Positions 28,430 to 37,892 are shown, counted from the stretch's first letter. The stretch: 64,000 bases of DNA from Ferruginibacter sp. (GCA_025350645.1 JANXXM010000145.1:29331-93330); one strand, 5' to 3'. The notes: generated by a model from the letters alone, not told the origin. Made by a program: numbers and translations.

Positions 28430-28990
28430 TTATCGCAAGTTATGAATGTACTCGTTATTTAAGAATTGCTTTCTTACATCATTCAAATCTTTTAAAATAC
28501 TGGCATCTATCAGCGTATTGCCAATCTCCATTTTAAACCCTCCAATCAGTTCTGGCTGTACTGCAGTTTCCAGTTCAATAGTACTGGTGGTACTATTTTG
28601 TACTTTTTCCATCAGGCTTTTTTTCAATTCATCACTTATAGATACTGCTGTAGTAATTTTTACTGTTTGAATTTTTTTAAGCTGGTTATATTGTATAATA
28701 AAGGCTGTAGCAATTTCGGGTAAATTACTCTCTCTTGTTTTTACGGTAAGCAGGTTTATAAAAAGGGCGCTGAGCTTAGTTATTTTTTGACCTATAACAG
28801 CAGCTATAATTTTATCCTTCTTATCTCCTGCTATAATAGGGCTTCGCAGCATTGCTACAAAATCAGGGTTTTGTTTAAATAGCTGTTGCAGCATTTTCAT
28901 ATCTGCATAAACATCATCCAGCACATTTTGTTCAATGCTAAGGTCTAATATGCTCTTTGCGTATCTTGTTGCTAAGCGTGGATTATTCAT
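28430..28990 (-). CDS. atpH: ATP synthase F1 subunit delta
   Basis: Peripheral-stalk subunit linking subunit b to the F1 head. It has 186 residues from the ATG at 28990 (MNNPRLATRYAKSILDL), an N-terminal helical domain and the typical C-terminal ETAVQPELIGGFKMEIGNTLIDASI. It lies 81 bases after atpF and is the last atp gene here; the next gene is convergent purN rather than atpA. Confidence 0.93.
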   Translation of the reverse strand: MNNPRLATRYAKSILDLSIEQNVLDDVYADMKMLQQLFKQNPDFVAMLRSPIIAGDKKDKIIAAVIGQKITKLSALFINLLTVKTRESNLPEIATAFIIQYNQLKKIQTVKITTAVSISDELKKSLMEKVQNSTTSTIELETAVQPELIGGFKMEIGNTLIDASILKDLNDVRKQFLNNEYIHNLR

Positions 28991-29071
28991 GAAAACAATT
29001 TGAAAATTTGCCAAGCGATACTATTTCAGTATAGCTTTGTTTTATAAAATCTACTGTTTAGGCAGTGCCTA

Positions 29072-29566
29072 CTAATTCAGTTTTATTTCTCCCGCCAGGC
29101 TATTGATATAATTTTCCTGTTCTGCCTGGTTGCCCAATTCTCTTCTCAATACTTTTTCTGAAACTTCTACCACTAGTTTTCCTACCTGGTTTTTTATATC
29201 TGTGATAGCAGCCATTTTTTGGTGCTGTATAGATGCGCTGGCTTCTGTAATTATTTTTGCAGCCTGTATTTTGGCATCTTCTTTTGCATCTGCAATCATT
29301 TTATCTCTTATAACTTTTGCTTCTTTAAGCATAGCTGCACGCTCTTCTCTTGCAGCCGCAAGTAAGTTTTCGTTTTCTCCTTTTAACTGGGCCATTTCCA
29401 TCTTCACTTTTTCTGCCTGTGCTATAGAATCTGCAATATTTGTTTCCCTTTCATTCAACCCTTTTAATATAGGCTTCCATGCATATTTGCTAAGCAAAAA
29501 TAATACAACAAGAAACGCAATGAGAGTCCATACTATTAGGCCAAGGTGTGGTAATAATAAATCCAT
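29072..29566 (-). CDS. atpF: ATP synthase F0 subunit b
   Basis: Peripheral-stalk subunit of 164 residues: one N-terminal membrane helix (about 9-27, LIVWTLIAFLVVLFLLSKY) and a long charged coiled coil. WKPILKGLNERETNIADSI is typical of Bacteroidota AtpF. It lies between atpE and atpH; the 153-base gap to atpE carries TATTTAG-type direct repeats. Confidence 0.95.
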   Translation of the reverse strand: MDLLLPHLGLIVWTLIAFLVVLFLLSKYAWKPILKGLNERETNIADSIAQAEKVKMEMAQLKGENENLLAAAREERAAMLKEAKVIRDKMIADAKEDAKIQAAKIITEASASIQHQKMAAITDIKNQVGKLVVEVSEKVLRRELGNQAEQENYINSLAGEIKLN

Positions 29567-29574
29567 TGTAAGAG

Positions 29575-29612
29575 TATTTAGTATTTAGATATTAGATTTA
29601 AGACATAAGACA
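29575..29612. repeat. Short TATTTAG-type direct repeats between atpE and atpF
   Basis: Degenerate repeats of AGTATTTAGTATTTAGATATTAG character in the atpF upstream gap. Similar low-complexity TTAG-rich spacers are frequent between Bacteroidota genes. No function is apparent. Confidence 0.4.
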
Positions 29613-29719
29613 AGCTGATTACAGTTGTCTGCTATCTGGCATTTGATTTTTGTATGTTTAAAATTACTGCATCTGCCGCCCTACGCATTAGATGCAGTAA
29701 TGTTTTGTGTGCAAGTGGC

Positions 29720-29983
<264 letters not shown>

Positions 29984-30029
29984 TTATATGTGAAAAATAG
30001 AATTCTTAATTCAAATAAAAGTATTAACT

Positions 30030-30094
30030 ATTGAGATATGAGTATTGAGATACAACCTTCAAACCAAGTTATTTTGTTACTCATATCTCAATAA
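30030..30094 (-). promoter_or_regulatory. Perfect 16-bp inverted repeat between atpB and atpE
   Basis: TATTGAGATATGAGTA at 30030-30045 is exactly complementary in reverse to 30079-30094, with a 33-base spacer. It begins 7 bases after the atpB stop. In RNA it could form a stable intercistronic stem acting as attenuator, processing site or 3'-end stabiliser. Confidence 0.6.
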
Positions 30095-30100
30095 TAAAAT

Positions 30101-31198
30101 CTAAATTATAACCGCATCTGCATGCCCATTTACATCATCATGACCACCTTCAAATGCCTGCCCTATAAATACTGCTGTAAGGTTTGTAAAAATAAATGCC
30201 TGTATAAAAGCCACCAGCAATTCTATAAAATAAATGAAAACAGTAAACAGTATTGATATAGGCGAAAACCCCCAGCCTGCCCCTTTTGCCATAGCTCCAA
30301 ATATAAATATCAACGAAATAAAACTTAAAATAATGATATGGCCGGCTACCATATTGGCAAACAAACGTATAATTAATGCCGCAGGCTTTATAACTAAAAC
30401 ACCCAACAATTCAATAGGTATTAAAATAACTTTTACAAAAATGGGCACGCCGGGAGGCCAGAAAATATGCGCCCAAAAATGACCGTTTGTGCTAAATAAA
30501 ATTACTACCAGAGAAACAATACCTAATACTGCAGTAAAGGCTGTATTACCCGTTACGTTTGCAGACCCAGGAAGTAATCCAAATAAATTATTAATTAAAA
30601 TAAAAAAGAAAACGGTAAGAAGATAGGGCATATATTTCACCCATTTTTTGCCAAGATTTGGTTTTGCCACTTCATCTCTAACAAAAGTTATAACAGGCTC
30701 CACTGCGTTTTGCCAGCCAGTGGGCGCAGTAGTAACACCTATACCTTTTTTGTATTTTTTTGCAATTCCGTTCATCAGCAAAAAAAGCAGGGCGAGAGCA
30801 ATGATCATCTGCACCACATTTTTGGTAATAGAAAAATCGTATACTTTACTCCCATCTTCTGCTACTATTTCTTTTGCTTCTGTAAGTTTATAGCCGTTAT
30901 ACGCTTCTTCACCTTCGTGCCCAAAATGTGAGGAGGAAAAAACACTTACTCCTTTACCTGCGGAATAAATAATAACCGGAAGCGGAATAGTAGCATGAAA
31001 ACTGCCGGCAGTAAAAAAGTGAAACTCATGGGCATCCTTTATGTGATCCATAATGATCTTAGCCGGATCCAGCTTTTCCTCTTTGTGGGAGGCATCACTT
31101 TGCACCGGCTGCGCCTGTGCAAAAGTAACTGTGCCAAATGTTGTTAAAAAAAGGCTGAAAGCTGCTGCCAATAAGTATTTGATGCTCTTTGCTGCCAT
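30101..31198 (-). CDS. atpB: ATP synthase F0 subunit a
   Basis: Proton-channel subunit of 365 residues. Unusually for bacteria in general, but typical of Bacteroidota, it begins with a signal-like segment (SIKYLLAAAFSLFLTTFG) and about 100 exported residues before the five-helix core. The essential Arg is in LIIRLFANMVAGHIIIL; the last helix has ELLVAFIQAFIFTNLTAVFI. ATGs at 31204 and 31198 are both possible; a GAGG six bases before 31198 favours the latter. It heads the atpB-E-F-H run. Confidence 0.93.
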   Translation of the reverse strand: MAAKSIKYLLAAAFSLFLTTFGTVTFAQAQPVQSDASHKEEKLDPAKIIMDHIKDAHEFHFFTAGSFHATIPLPVIIYSAGKGVSVFSSSHFGHEGEEAYNGYKLTEAKEIVAEDGSKVYDFSITKNVVQMIIALALLFLLMNGIAKKYKKGIGVTTAPTGWQNAVEPVITFVRDEVAKPNLGKKWVKYMPYLLTVFFFILINNLFGLLPGSANVTGNTAFTAVLGIVSLVVILFSTNGHFWAHIFWPPGVPIFVKVILIPIELLGVLVIKPAALIIRLFANMVAGHIIILSFISLIFIFGAMAKGAGWGFSPISILFTVFIYFIELLVAFIQAFIFTNLTAVFIGQAFEGGHDDVNGHADAVII

Positions 31199-31218
31199 AT
31201 ACATCCTCAATTTTGCCG

Positions 31219-31226
31219 CAAAGATA
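31219..31226 (-). promoter_or_regulatory. -7 promoter element of the atp operon
   Basis: On the minus strand the bases read TATCTTTG, an exact TAnnTTTG match 20 bases before the atpB start. TTTA lies at the standard -33 spacing (19 bases), one base off TTTG. The leader would be very short. Confidence 0.5.
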
Positions 31227-31333
31227 AGGGGGAACGGGGGTAAAGTAAAATTTTGTGTAAACAATTAAACCAATGCACAAAGCTTGTTGGAGCCAATTTT
31301 ATAAATAAGAGAAAACCTCTTCTTAAAAATAAA

Positions 31334-31356
31334 GCCAGGCTTTTTTAGGGCCTGGC
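31334..31356 (-). terminator. Probable terminator of the M16 peptidase operon
   Basis: 7-bp inverted repeat GCCAGGC / GCCTGGC with a 9-base loop, followed on the minus strand by a T-rich stretch. It lies just past the stop at 31379. Confidence 0.65.
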
Positions 31357-31378
31357 GTTACTTAATATTTTTTATACC

Positions 31379-33472
31379 TTATTTAAAATCTGCCTCTGTA
31401 ACGCCTTCATTAAATTTTACATTAGTGATATTTATTGTAAACTCCTGCCCACCTGCATTATTTATAATTTGTGTAGGATACATGATGTTGCCAAATTTTT
31501 GATAGTTTTTATATTCTATCGTTACCGGTGTATCTTCTGCACCTTCTTTGTTGGTAGTTTCTTCCTGCAATAATAAACCGGTTTTTGTGGCATACTGCTG
31601 TACACTTGTTTTGCCGCTTGGCATTACTACTTTTAAACGATAAGTGTCATCATTCCCTATTTTGCCTTTGCCCAGATATTCTATTTTATACCCTGCAGTG
31701 CTGTAATACAACTGGGGTATTACTCCTTTATCATCCTGTTGTTCTTTAATTTCTTCCAGCGTCATTTCTTTTTTACCAGGCCCTTGCTGCACAGATCCTG
31801 TAAAGCCATTAAATACTTTTTTCATTACCGTCATATCGCCCATTTTCATTTCGGTTAATGACTTATTGGGGTTCATGTGCAGGTCTTTTCCTTTAAATTC
31901 TCTGCCCATCATTTCCATACTTATATCAGATGAGATAGTCATTATTTTTTTTACTTCTTCTTTTCCACCAATTGCTTTCAGATAATCTTCTACAATACTA
32001 AAGCCAGAGATAGCATCAGTTGTTTTTGGTGTTTCTGTAACTTTTACTTCTTTGGTTTCGTCCAGCACAGGTTCGGCAAACTTGTCATATTTTTTTATAG
32101 GAAAACCCAGCCTTGCAAGATTGGGTAATATTTTTTTACCATTCCCTACAATTAAAATTCTTGATCTGTTTTCATTAAAATAATTATTTGCTACTCTTTT
32201 AATATCCTCTAATGTAACAGCATTTATTTTTTGCAGATAAGTACGGTAAAAATCTTTAGGTAAATTATTTATTAAAATATTGGAGGCGTAGGTTGCAGTA
32301 GTAGCAGGGTCTTCCATTCTTATGGCATAAGCTCCGTTGTATTTTGCTTTTGCAATATCCAGTTCTTCCTGCGTTATTTTCCCATCCCGCATATTTAATA
32401 TTTCTTTTACCATTTCGCTTAATGCACTATCCACTTTTTCTGACCTTACAGCAGCTCCTGCTTTAAACATGCTTTGAAAACGACCGCTTCCTACACTGGA
32501 ATATGCGCCATAAGTAAACCCATGTTTTTCTCTGAGGTTCATAAACAATTTACTATCTGCACCACCACCCAATATTTGGTTTGCCAGTAAAAGAGAATGA
32601 TAGTCGCTGCCATTCATTGGGTTGGTAACGAGGTTACCCATGCTCAGTTCGCCCTGTACCGCAGTAGACATATCTACAAAATCTATTTCCGTTTTTTCAG
32701 GGTTGGGCGCATCTGCTGTAGCCGGTGCATCCAGCTTTTTGCCCGTCCAGTTTTCAAATGCTTTTGTGGTTAAAGCTTTTGCAAGCAATGGAGTAATATC
32801 TCCTACAAAAGTTAAGTATGAGCGGGACGGGGTAATGTAATTTTTGTACGCTTCTTTTACATCATCGAGGGTAAGTGCTTTTACAGATTCTTCTGTTGTA
32901 AACTCTCCCAAGGCAGTTTGTTTACCATAGTTTAATGCCATAGAAACTCTTCCTGCAATAGCGGCTGTATTTTTATCGTTTGACTTTAGGCCAGTGATAG
33001 TTTGCGTTTTTATTTTTTCGAAAGAGGCCTGCGGAAAAGCCGGATTTTTTAATGCATCTGCCATTAGCATAAATGCCTTTTCAAAATACCTTGTAAGCCC
33101 CGATGCTGAACCACCACCAGAACTTAAATTCACATCTGCACCAATCATATCCGTAGCCTCATCAAATTGTATTTTAGATAATGTTTTTGTTCCTTCGCCA
33201 AGCATTTGCCCCATCATGTCCATTACACCTGCTTTTTTTCCTTCTGTTATCGGGCCTGCATCGATATTTAAAGTAGCGGTTACTTTGGGCAGTTTATGAT
33301 TTTCTACCACCAATATTGTCATCCCATTTGGCATGGTAAAAATTATAGGATCTTTTATGGTTATAACGGGAGCTGGTCCTGCTGCTGGTTTTTTGGAGCG
33401 ATCTACTTTTATTTGCGCCATGCTGCTTTGCAGTAATAAAACACCTAAAGCAACTATTACAATTTTTTTCAT
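31379..33472 (-). CDS. M16-family peptidase-like protein lacking the zinc motif, with LolA-like C-terminal domain
   Basis: An exported protein of 697 residues (signal KKIVIVALGVLLLQSSMAQ). Residues about 35-470 have the M16 fold, but the HxxEH zinc site is degenerate (MDMMGQMLGEG), so it is probably the non-catalytic partner of the active M16 protease upstream. The second M16 half keeps the substrate-binding RE..GFTYGAYS pattern. Residues about 490-697 resemble a LolA-like lipoprotein-carrier beta domain (TYRLKVVMPSGKTSVQQY, YKNYQKFGNIMYPTQI). It lies 36 bases after the active gene. Confidence 0.85.
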   Translation of the reverse strand: MKKIVIVALGVLLLQSSMAQIKVDRSKKPAAGPAPVITIKDPIIFTMPNGMTILVVENHKLPKVTATLNIDAGPITEGKKAGVMDMMGQMLGEGTKTLSKIQFDEATDMIGADVNLSSGGGSASGLTRYFEKAFMLMADALKNPAFPQASFEKIKTQTITGLKSNDKNTAAIAGRVSMALNYGKQTALGEFTTEESVKALTLDDVKEAYKNYITPSRSYLTFVGDITPLLAKALTTKAFENWTGKKLDAPATADAPNPEKTEIDFVDMSTAVQGELSMGNLVTNPMNGSDYHSLLLANQILGGGADSKLFMNLREKHGFTYGAYSSVGSGRFQSMFKAGAAVRSEKVDSALSEMVKEILNMRDGKITQEELDIAKAKYNGAYAIRMEDPATTATYASNILINNLPKDFYRTYLQKINAVTLEDIKRVANNYFNENRSRILIVGNGKKILPNLARLGFPIKKYDKFAEPVLDETKEVKVTETPKTTDAISGFSIVEDYLKAIGGKEEVKKIMTISSDISMEMMGREFKGKDLHMNPNKSLTEMKMGDMTVMKKVFNGFTGSVQQGPGKKEMTLEEIKEQQDDKGVIPQLYYSTAGYKIEYLGKGKIGNDDTYRLKVVMPSGKTSVQQYATKTGLLLQEETTNKEGAEDTPVTIEYKNYQKFGNIMYPTQIINNAGGQEFTINITNVKFNEGVTEADFK

Positions 33473-33508
33473 TTTTAACTTTTTAAATTTTTTAATGCAG
33501 GTGTACAA

Positions 33509-34816
33509 TTATTTTTTTGCCAGGTAATACAATACTACCCGCTGGTTTTTATTTAAATATTTTTTTGTAACATTCATAATATCCTGCCTGGTAACTTTTC
33601 TTATTTCGTCTAACTGTGTGTTTATTTCTGCGGTGTTTTTATAGAAGGTATACCCATCTGCAAGATTTTCTGCCACGCCCAGCATTTTATTATTTTTATC
33701 TACAAAAGAGTTCTCAAACTGGTTTTGAATTTTTGTAAATTCATCATTGCTTATTAATTGTGTTTGTAGTTTCGTTACTTCTGCATCCATATCTTTTAAT
33801 AATGTATCTAATGGGGTTTGGTTATTGGGCAGTGCATAAGTTATATACGCCCCATAATCTTCCAGCGAATAACTGAATGCCCCAACTGCCAGCGAATTCT
33901 TTTTATCATCTACCATTTTTTTAAACATACGGCTACTACTACCCTGGCTCAATACCGCCGATGCCATTTCGAGTGCTTTTGATTCTTTGTTTGTCATACC
34001 CGGCACCCTGTACGCCGTCATTATAGCGGGTATTTGTATATTGTTATCGTAAGCAGTATCTATAATCTCTTTGGTTATTTCCATATCTTTTACAGAGGGG
34101 TGTACAACAGGTACTCCCGCAGGTACTTCAGCAAAATATCCTTCTACCAGTTTTTTTGTTTTTTCAATATCAATATCGCCCGCTACCACCAGCACTGCAT
34201 TATTGGGGATATAATATTTTTTATTAAACGCTTTAAACTCTTCTAATGTAGAAGCATCCAAATCTGCCATGCTACCAATAGTAACCCAGTTGTAAGGGTG
34301 TTTGGTAAATAATCTTTTCATTATTTCTGCAATAAAATTGCCATAAGGAGAGTTATCTACCCTTAATCTTTTTTCTTCTTTTACCACTTCATTCTGGGTT
34401 TTTACACCTACTTCGTTTATAATAGGGTGCAGCATTCTTTCGCTTTCCAGCCACAAACCTGTGGCCAGCTGGTTTGCCGGAAATACTTCGTAATAAAATG
34501 TTCTGTCCTGTGTAGTGTTGGCATTGTTTTGACCGCCGTTTGCGCTTACAATTTTCATAAATTCGCCGCGTTTAATATTATCGCTACCCTCAAATAAAAG
34601 ATGTTCAAAAAAGTGTGCGAAACCTGTTCTGTTGGTTTGCTCATCTTTACTGCCTACATGGTACATTACAGATACCACCACCACTGGGGCAGATTTATCC
34701 TGGTGTAACACCACATTAAGACCATTCTTTAATTTATATTCTGTGAAAGCAACTTTTTGAGCGGTTGCATTAATAAGAAATGCCAGTACAGTGACAGAAA
34801 GGATTATTTTTTTCAT
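33509..34816 (-). CDS. M16-family zinc metallopeptidase (active subunit)
   Basis: Pitrilysin/processing-peptidase-like protease of 435 residues with signal peptide (KKIILSVTVLAFLINATAQ). The zinc motif HxxEH is intact in FAHFFEHLLFEGSDN, and a downstream Glu (NEVVKEEKRLRVDN) can be the third ligand. It probably works in the periplasm as a heterodimer with the inactive homologue encoded next, like other bacterial M16B pairs. Substrate unknown. Confidence 0.92.
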   Translation of the reverse strand: MKKIILSVTVLAFLINATAQKVAFTEYKLKNGLNVVLHQDKSAPVVVVSVMYHVGSKDEQTNRTGFAHFFEHLLFEGSDNIKRGEFMKIVSANGGQNNANTTQDRTFYYEVFPANQLATGLWLESERMLHPIINEVGVKTQNEVVKEEKRLRVDNSPYGNFIAEIMKRLFTKHPYNWVTIGSMADLDASTLEEFKAFNKKYYIPNNAVLVVAGDIDIEKTKKLVEGYFAEVPAGVPVVHPSVKDMEITKEIIDTAYDNNIQIPAIMTAYRVPGMTNKESKALEMASAVLSQGSSSRMFKKMVDDKKNSLAVGAFSYSLEDYGAYITYALPNNQTPLDTLLKDMDAEVTKLQTQLISNDEFTKIQNQFENSFVDKNNKMLGVAENLADGYTFYKNTAEINTQLDEIRKVTRQDIMNVTKKYLNKNQRVVLYYLAKK

Positions 34817-34835
34817 ATTGAAATTTTATTCGTCA

Positions 34836-34843
34836 CAAAAATA
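34836..34843 (-). promoter_or_regulatory. -7 promoter element of the M16 operon
   Basis: Minus-strand bases TATTTTTG match TAnnTTTG, 19 bases before the M16 start. A TTG lies 18 bases upstream of it, close to the usual -33 position. The leader would be only about 13 bases. Confidence 0.45.
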
Positions 34844-34988
34844 ATAGGTTACCGGCAACAACAATTATTTTTTTAATAAATATGATAAAAGGTTATAGAA
34901 CCAGTTACAGGTGCGAATAAATTTATCATCAGTTTTTTCAACTACTGTTTAAAATAAAAATATTGAGAACATCTAAAATATGCGCCGT

Positions 34989-35019
34989 TTTGAAATGCAA
35001 CCGTTATCAGTTATTTTTG
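34989..35019 (+). promoter_or_regulatory. Full Bacteroidota promoter of the aminotransferase gene
   Basis: TTTG at 34989-34992, then exactly 19 bases, then TATTTTTG at 35012-35019. Both elements and the spacing fit the -33/-7 consensus. It would give a leader of about 30 bases before the ATG at 35056. Confidence 0.7.
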
Positions 35020-35055
35020 TTTCAAACACTCTTTTAAAAGCATTAAAACAACAGC

Positions 35056-36321
35056 ATGGCAACATTAAAATTAAGCACTTTGGCAGAAACGCTTATTGGG
35101 TCTGAAATTGTAAAACTGGGAGGCATTGTAAAAGAAAAAATAAAACAGGGAGAGCATATTTATAATTATACCATTGGAGATTTTGACTCTGCAGAATTTC
35201 CAATACCTGCTTTGTTAACCCAAGAAATAGCTGAGGCATATAAAGCAGGGTATACTACTTACCCCGCCAGTGAAGGAGAAATGGATTTAAGACAAGCGGT
35301 GGCAAAATATATAAAAAACAAAGAATTGCTGGATTATGATGCAGCGAGCGAAATATTGATAGCAGCAGGTGGAAGACCTTTAATATATGCAGCATACCGT
35401 GCCATTGTAGACAAAGGAGATAAAGTTATATACCCTGTACCCAGCTGGAACAATAACCACTATACGCATTTTACCGAAGGGCAGCATGTTATGATAGAGG
35501 CTAGCAGGGAAAATAATTTTATGCCCACTGCAGCTCAAATAGAGCCACATATAAAAGGATCTGCATTACTGGCAGTATGCTCTCCCTTAAACCCTACAGG
35601 TACTGTGTTTAAAAAAGAAGAACTGGAAGCTATTTGCGACCTCGTGCTGAAAGAAAACACCAGCCGTGGCGAGGGAGAAAAAAAATTATATTTATTGTAC
35701 GATCAAATATACTGGACGCTTACATTTGGAGATACGGTACATTATAACCCGGTGAGCCTGCGACCTCAAATGAAAGCATACACTATTTTTATTGATGGCA
35801 TAAGCAAGGCATTTGCCAGTACAGGTGTGCGTGTGGGCTGGAGCATGGGACCAGCAGAAGTAATTGCAAAAATGAAAGCTATTAATAGCCATGTAGGTGC
35901 ATGGGCGCCTATGGCTGAGCAGAAGGCAGTAGCAAAATTTATGGCACAGGGTGAGGCAGTAGAAACGTATCTAACGCACATAAAAAGTGAATTAAATTAC
36001 AGGCTTCAAAATATTTATGAGGGTTTTATACAACTCAAAAAGGAAGGTTTTGCGGTGGACGCAATAACACCGCAAGCAGCTATTTATTTAACCATAAAAA
36101 TAGACCTTGCAGGAAAAATGGCAGAAGGAGTTTCTTTACAAAGCCAGGCTGATGTAACTGCTTATTTGCTAAACGAAGCTAAACTTGCCATTATACCTTT
36201 TCATTGTTTTGGTGCAAAAACGGATAGTAGCTGGTATAGACTTAGTGTGGGATGTTGTAAAAAAGAAGAAATCACTGAGATGCTGGAGAAATTAAAAACG
36301 GCTTTACAAAAAGTGAAGTGA
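35056..36321 (+). CDS. Pyridoxal-phosphate-dependent aminotransferase, class I/II
   Basis: A fold-type I aminotransferase of 421 residues similar to aspartate aminotransferases. It has an N-terminal YTIGDFDSAEFPIP segment, GGRPLIYAAYRAIVDKGDKV near residue 100, and CSPLNPTGTVF (substrate carboxylate-side Asn). The PLP Lys is in DGISKAFASTGVRVGW, and the Arg for the substrate carboxylate is in WYRLSVG. The substrate cannot be fixed. A hairpin terminator follows at 36333-36356. Confidence 0.88.
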   Translation: MATLKLSTLAETLIGSEIVKLGGIVKEKIKQGEHIYNYTIGDFDSAEFPIPALLTQEIAEAYKAGYTTYPASEGEMDLRQAVAKYIKNKELLDYDAASEILIAAGGRPLIYAAYRAIVDKGDKVIYPVPSWNNNHYTHFTEGQHVMIEASRENNFMPTAAQIEPHIKGSALLAVCSPLNPTGTVFKKEELEAICDLVLKENTSRGEGEKKLYLLYDQIYWTLTFGDTVHYNPVSLRPQMKAYTIFIDGISKAFASTGVRVGWSMGPAEVIAKMKAINSHVGAWAPMAEQKAVAKFMAQGEAVETYLTHIKSELNYRLQNIYEGFIQLKKEGFAVDAITPQAAIYLTIKIDLAGKMAEGVSLQSQADVTAYLLNEAKLAIIPFHCFGAKTDSSWYRLSVGCCKKEEITEMLEKLKTALQKVK

Positions 36322-36332
36322 ATATTTTAATA

Positions 36333-36356
36333 GCCTGTTTTTATTCTGAAACAGGC
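36333..36356. terminator. Hairpin terminator between convergent genes
   Basis: 8-bp inverted repeat GCCTGTTT / AAACAGGC with an 8-base loop and a T-rich 3' side, directly after the aminotransferase stop and before the 3' end of the 82-residue minus-strand gene. Confidence 0.7.
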
Positions 36357-36358
36357 CG

Positions 36359-36607
36359 TTAATTTTTATTGCTAAAAAAAATAAAAGGTTTGCGGTCTTT
36401 TCCCTGCCGCAGCATTTTTTTTATTTCAACGCTGCTGTTTACAATTTTATATCGGTTAAGATCGAGTATTTCATGGGCTTTCACAAAATTATCTAACCTC
36501 TCTGTATTAAAAAGAATTTCGTGGAGTTGCGTTACTTGGCGGTCAATGTCTTGCTGAGACATGATATTTTGCCTGAACATTACCAAAAGATCTCTGTTTG
36601 CGCCCAT
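36359..36607 (-). CDS. Hypothetical protein, 82 residues
   Basis: No family was recognised. The product is a soluble, mainly helical protein with a basic C-terminal end (KKMLRQGKDRKPFIFFSNKN). It lies 13 bases downstream of the tiny lipoprotein gene on the same strand, so the two may form a small transcription unit. It ends at a terminator shared with the convergent aminotransferase. Confidence 0.45.
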   Translation of the reverse strand: MGANRDLLVMFRQNIMSQQDIDRQVTQLHEILFNTERLDNFVKAHEILDLNRYKIVNSSVEIKKMLRQGKDRKPFIFFSNKN

Positions 36608-36620
36608 AGTTTTTCAAAAA

Positions 36621-36743
36621 TTATTTGTAGCCTACCATTCCTGTACAACCACAAGTGCTTTTCTTTGTAGAAGAACAACCTGTTGCAACCAGAAGGCAAA
36701 TTGCCAGCAATGCGGATACTGTTATTTTAATTGTATTTTTCAT
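36621..36743 (-). CDS. Tiny lipoprotein, 40 residues
   Basis: A complete short gene (ATG to TAA, 41 codons). It has a clear lipoprotein signal: basic start MKNTIKI, hydrophobic core VSALLAICLLVA, and lipobox VATGC. The mature peptide would be only about 18 residues and carries two more cysteines (STCGCTGMVGYK). It resembles other very small Bacteroidota lipoproteins; function unknown. The strict signal-peptide architecture is the main argument that it is real. Confidence 0.6.
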   Translation of the reverse strand: MKNTIKITVSALLAICLLVATGCSSTKKSTCGCTGMVGYK

Positions 36744-36815
36744 AAATAGTAATACAAAATAACTACTTTTTTTAAGAAATATTGGATTTTAGCGAAATTC
36801 CAAAAAAAAATTAAC

Positions 36816-37892
36816 ATGAAGCAGGTAAAAAAAAGAGTTTTGGTAGCACCGCTGGATTGGGGACTGGGGCACGCAACACGTTGTATACCTGTTATAAAAA
36901 TGTTATTACAAAATAACTTTGAAGTATTTATTGCAGCACAAAATGCCTGCGCACAATTATTGAAAAAAGAATTTCCTTTCTTAAAAATAGTGCCGTTGCC
37001 CGGTTATAATATTTCTTACAGCGATAACAAAAAAACTTTTTTAATTAAGATGCTTAGTCAATTTCCATCTATAAAAAAAACAATTAAAAAGGAAAATAAA
37101 TGGCTGGAAAGAGTGAGAAAGGAATATAAGTTGGACATTGTAATATCTGATAACAGATTTGGTTTATACCATCCAAAAATACACAGCATATTTATTACGC
37201 ACCAACTCCATATAAAAGTCGGAAATTTTTTTATAGAATGGCTGGCTCAAAAAATAAATTATTACTTCATCAATAAATATAATGAATGCTGGATACCTGA
37301 TGAAGCTGGATTGGAAGGGCTTGCAGGAGAATTGTCGCATCCAAAAAAAATGCCCTTCACTTCTGTAAAATATATAGGAATACTATCTCGTTTAAAAAAA
37401 GCTACGCACAAAAAAAATATAGATTTATTAGTAATGCTTTCGGGCCCCGAACCGCAGCGCAGCATTTTCGAAAATATCTTATTACCACAAATGATGCCTT
37501 TAAAAATAAGCATGGTATTGGTGAGAGGCTTGCCTGCAGAGGATAACAAATTAGCCCATGAAAACAATTATTTAAATATTTACAACCACTTGCCTGCAGA
37601 GGAGCTGAATGAAATAATGTTAAGTGCAAAAACGATTGTAGCAAGAAGCGGATACTCTACTATTATGGACCTGGCTACACTACAACAAAATGCAATGTTG
37701 GTGGCAACTCCCGGGCAAACAGAACAAGAATACCTGGCAGCGTTTTTATCCAATAAAAATTATTTTATTTCTGCAAACCAGCAAGGGTTTAATCTTATAC
37801 AGGCTATGAATGATGTAGCAAAGGCCAGTATGGAACCTTTTAAAAAAACAGACCAATTGCTTTTACAAAAAGCTATTTTAACACTGCAATAG
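36816..37892 (+). CDS. MurG-like glycosyltransferase (GT28/GT-B fold)
   Basis: A protein of 358 residues with the N-terminal LDWGLGHATRCIPVI motif typical of this Bacteroidota glycosyltransferase group and a C-terminal nucleotide-sugar binding region (VARSGYSTIMDLATLQQNAMLVATPG, then TEQEYLAAFL). It probably transfers a sugar to a lipid or envelope glycan; donor and acceptor are unknown. Its 3' end overlaps the convergent GT2 gene by 20 bases. Confidence 0.8.
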   Translation: MKQVKKRVLVAPLDWGLGHATRCIPVIKMLLQNNFEVFIAAQNACAQLLKKEFPFLKIVPLPGYNISYSDNKKTFLIKMLSQFPSIKKTIKKENKWLERVRKEYKLDIVISDNRFGLYHPKIHSIFITHQLHIKVGNFFIEWLAQKINYYFINKYNECWIPDEAGLEGLAGELSHPKKMPFTSVKYIGILSRLKKATHKKNIDLLVMLSGPEPQRSIFENILLPQMMPLKISMVLVRGLPAEDNKLAHENNYLNIYNHLPAEELNEIMLSAKTIVARSGYSTIMDLATLQQNAMLVATPGQTEQEYLAAFLSNKNYFISANQQGFNLIQAMNDVAKASMEPFKKTDQLLLQKAILTLQ

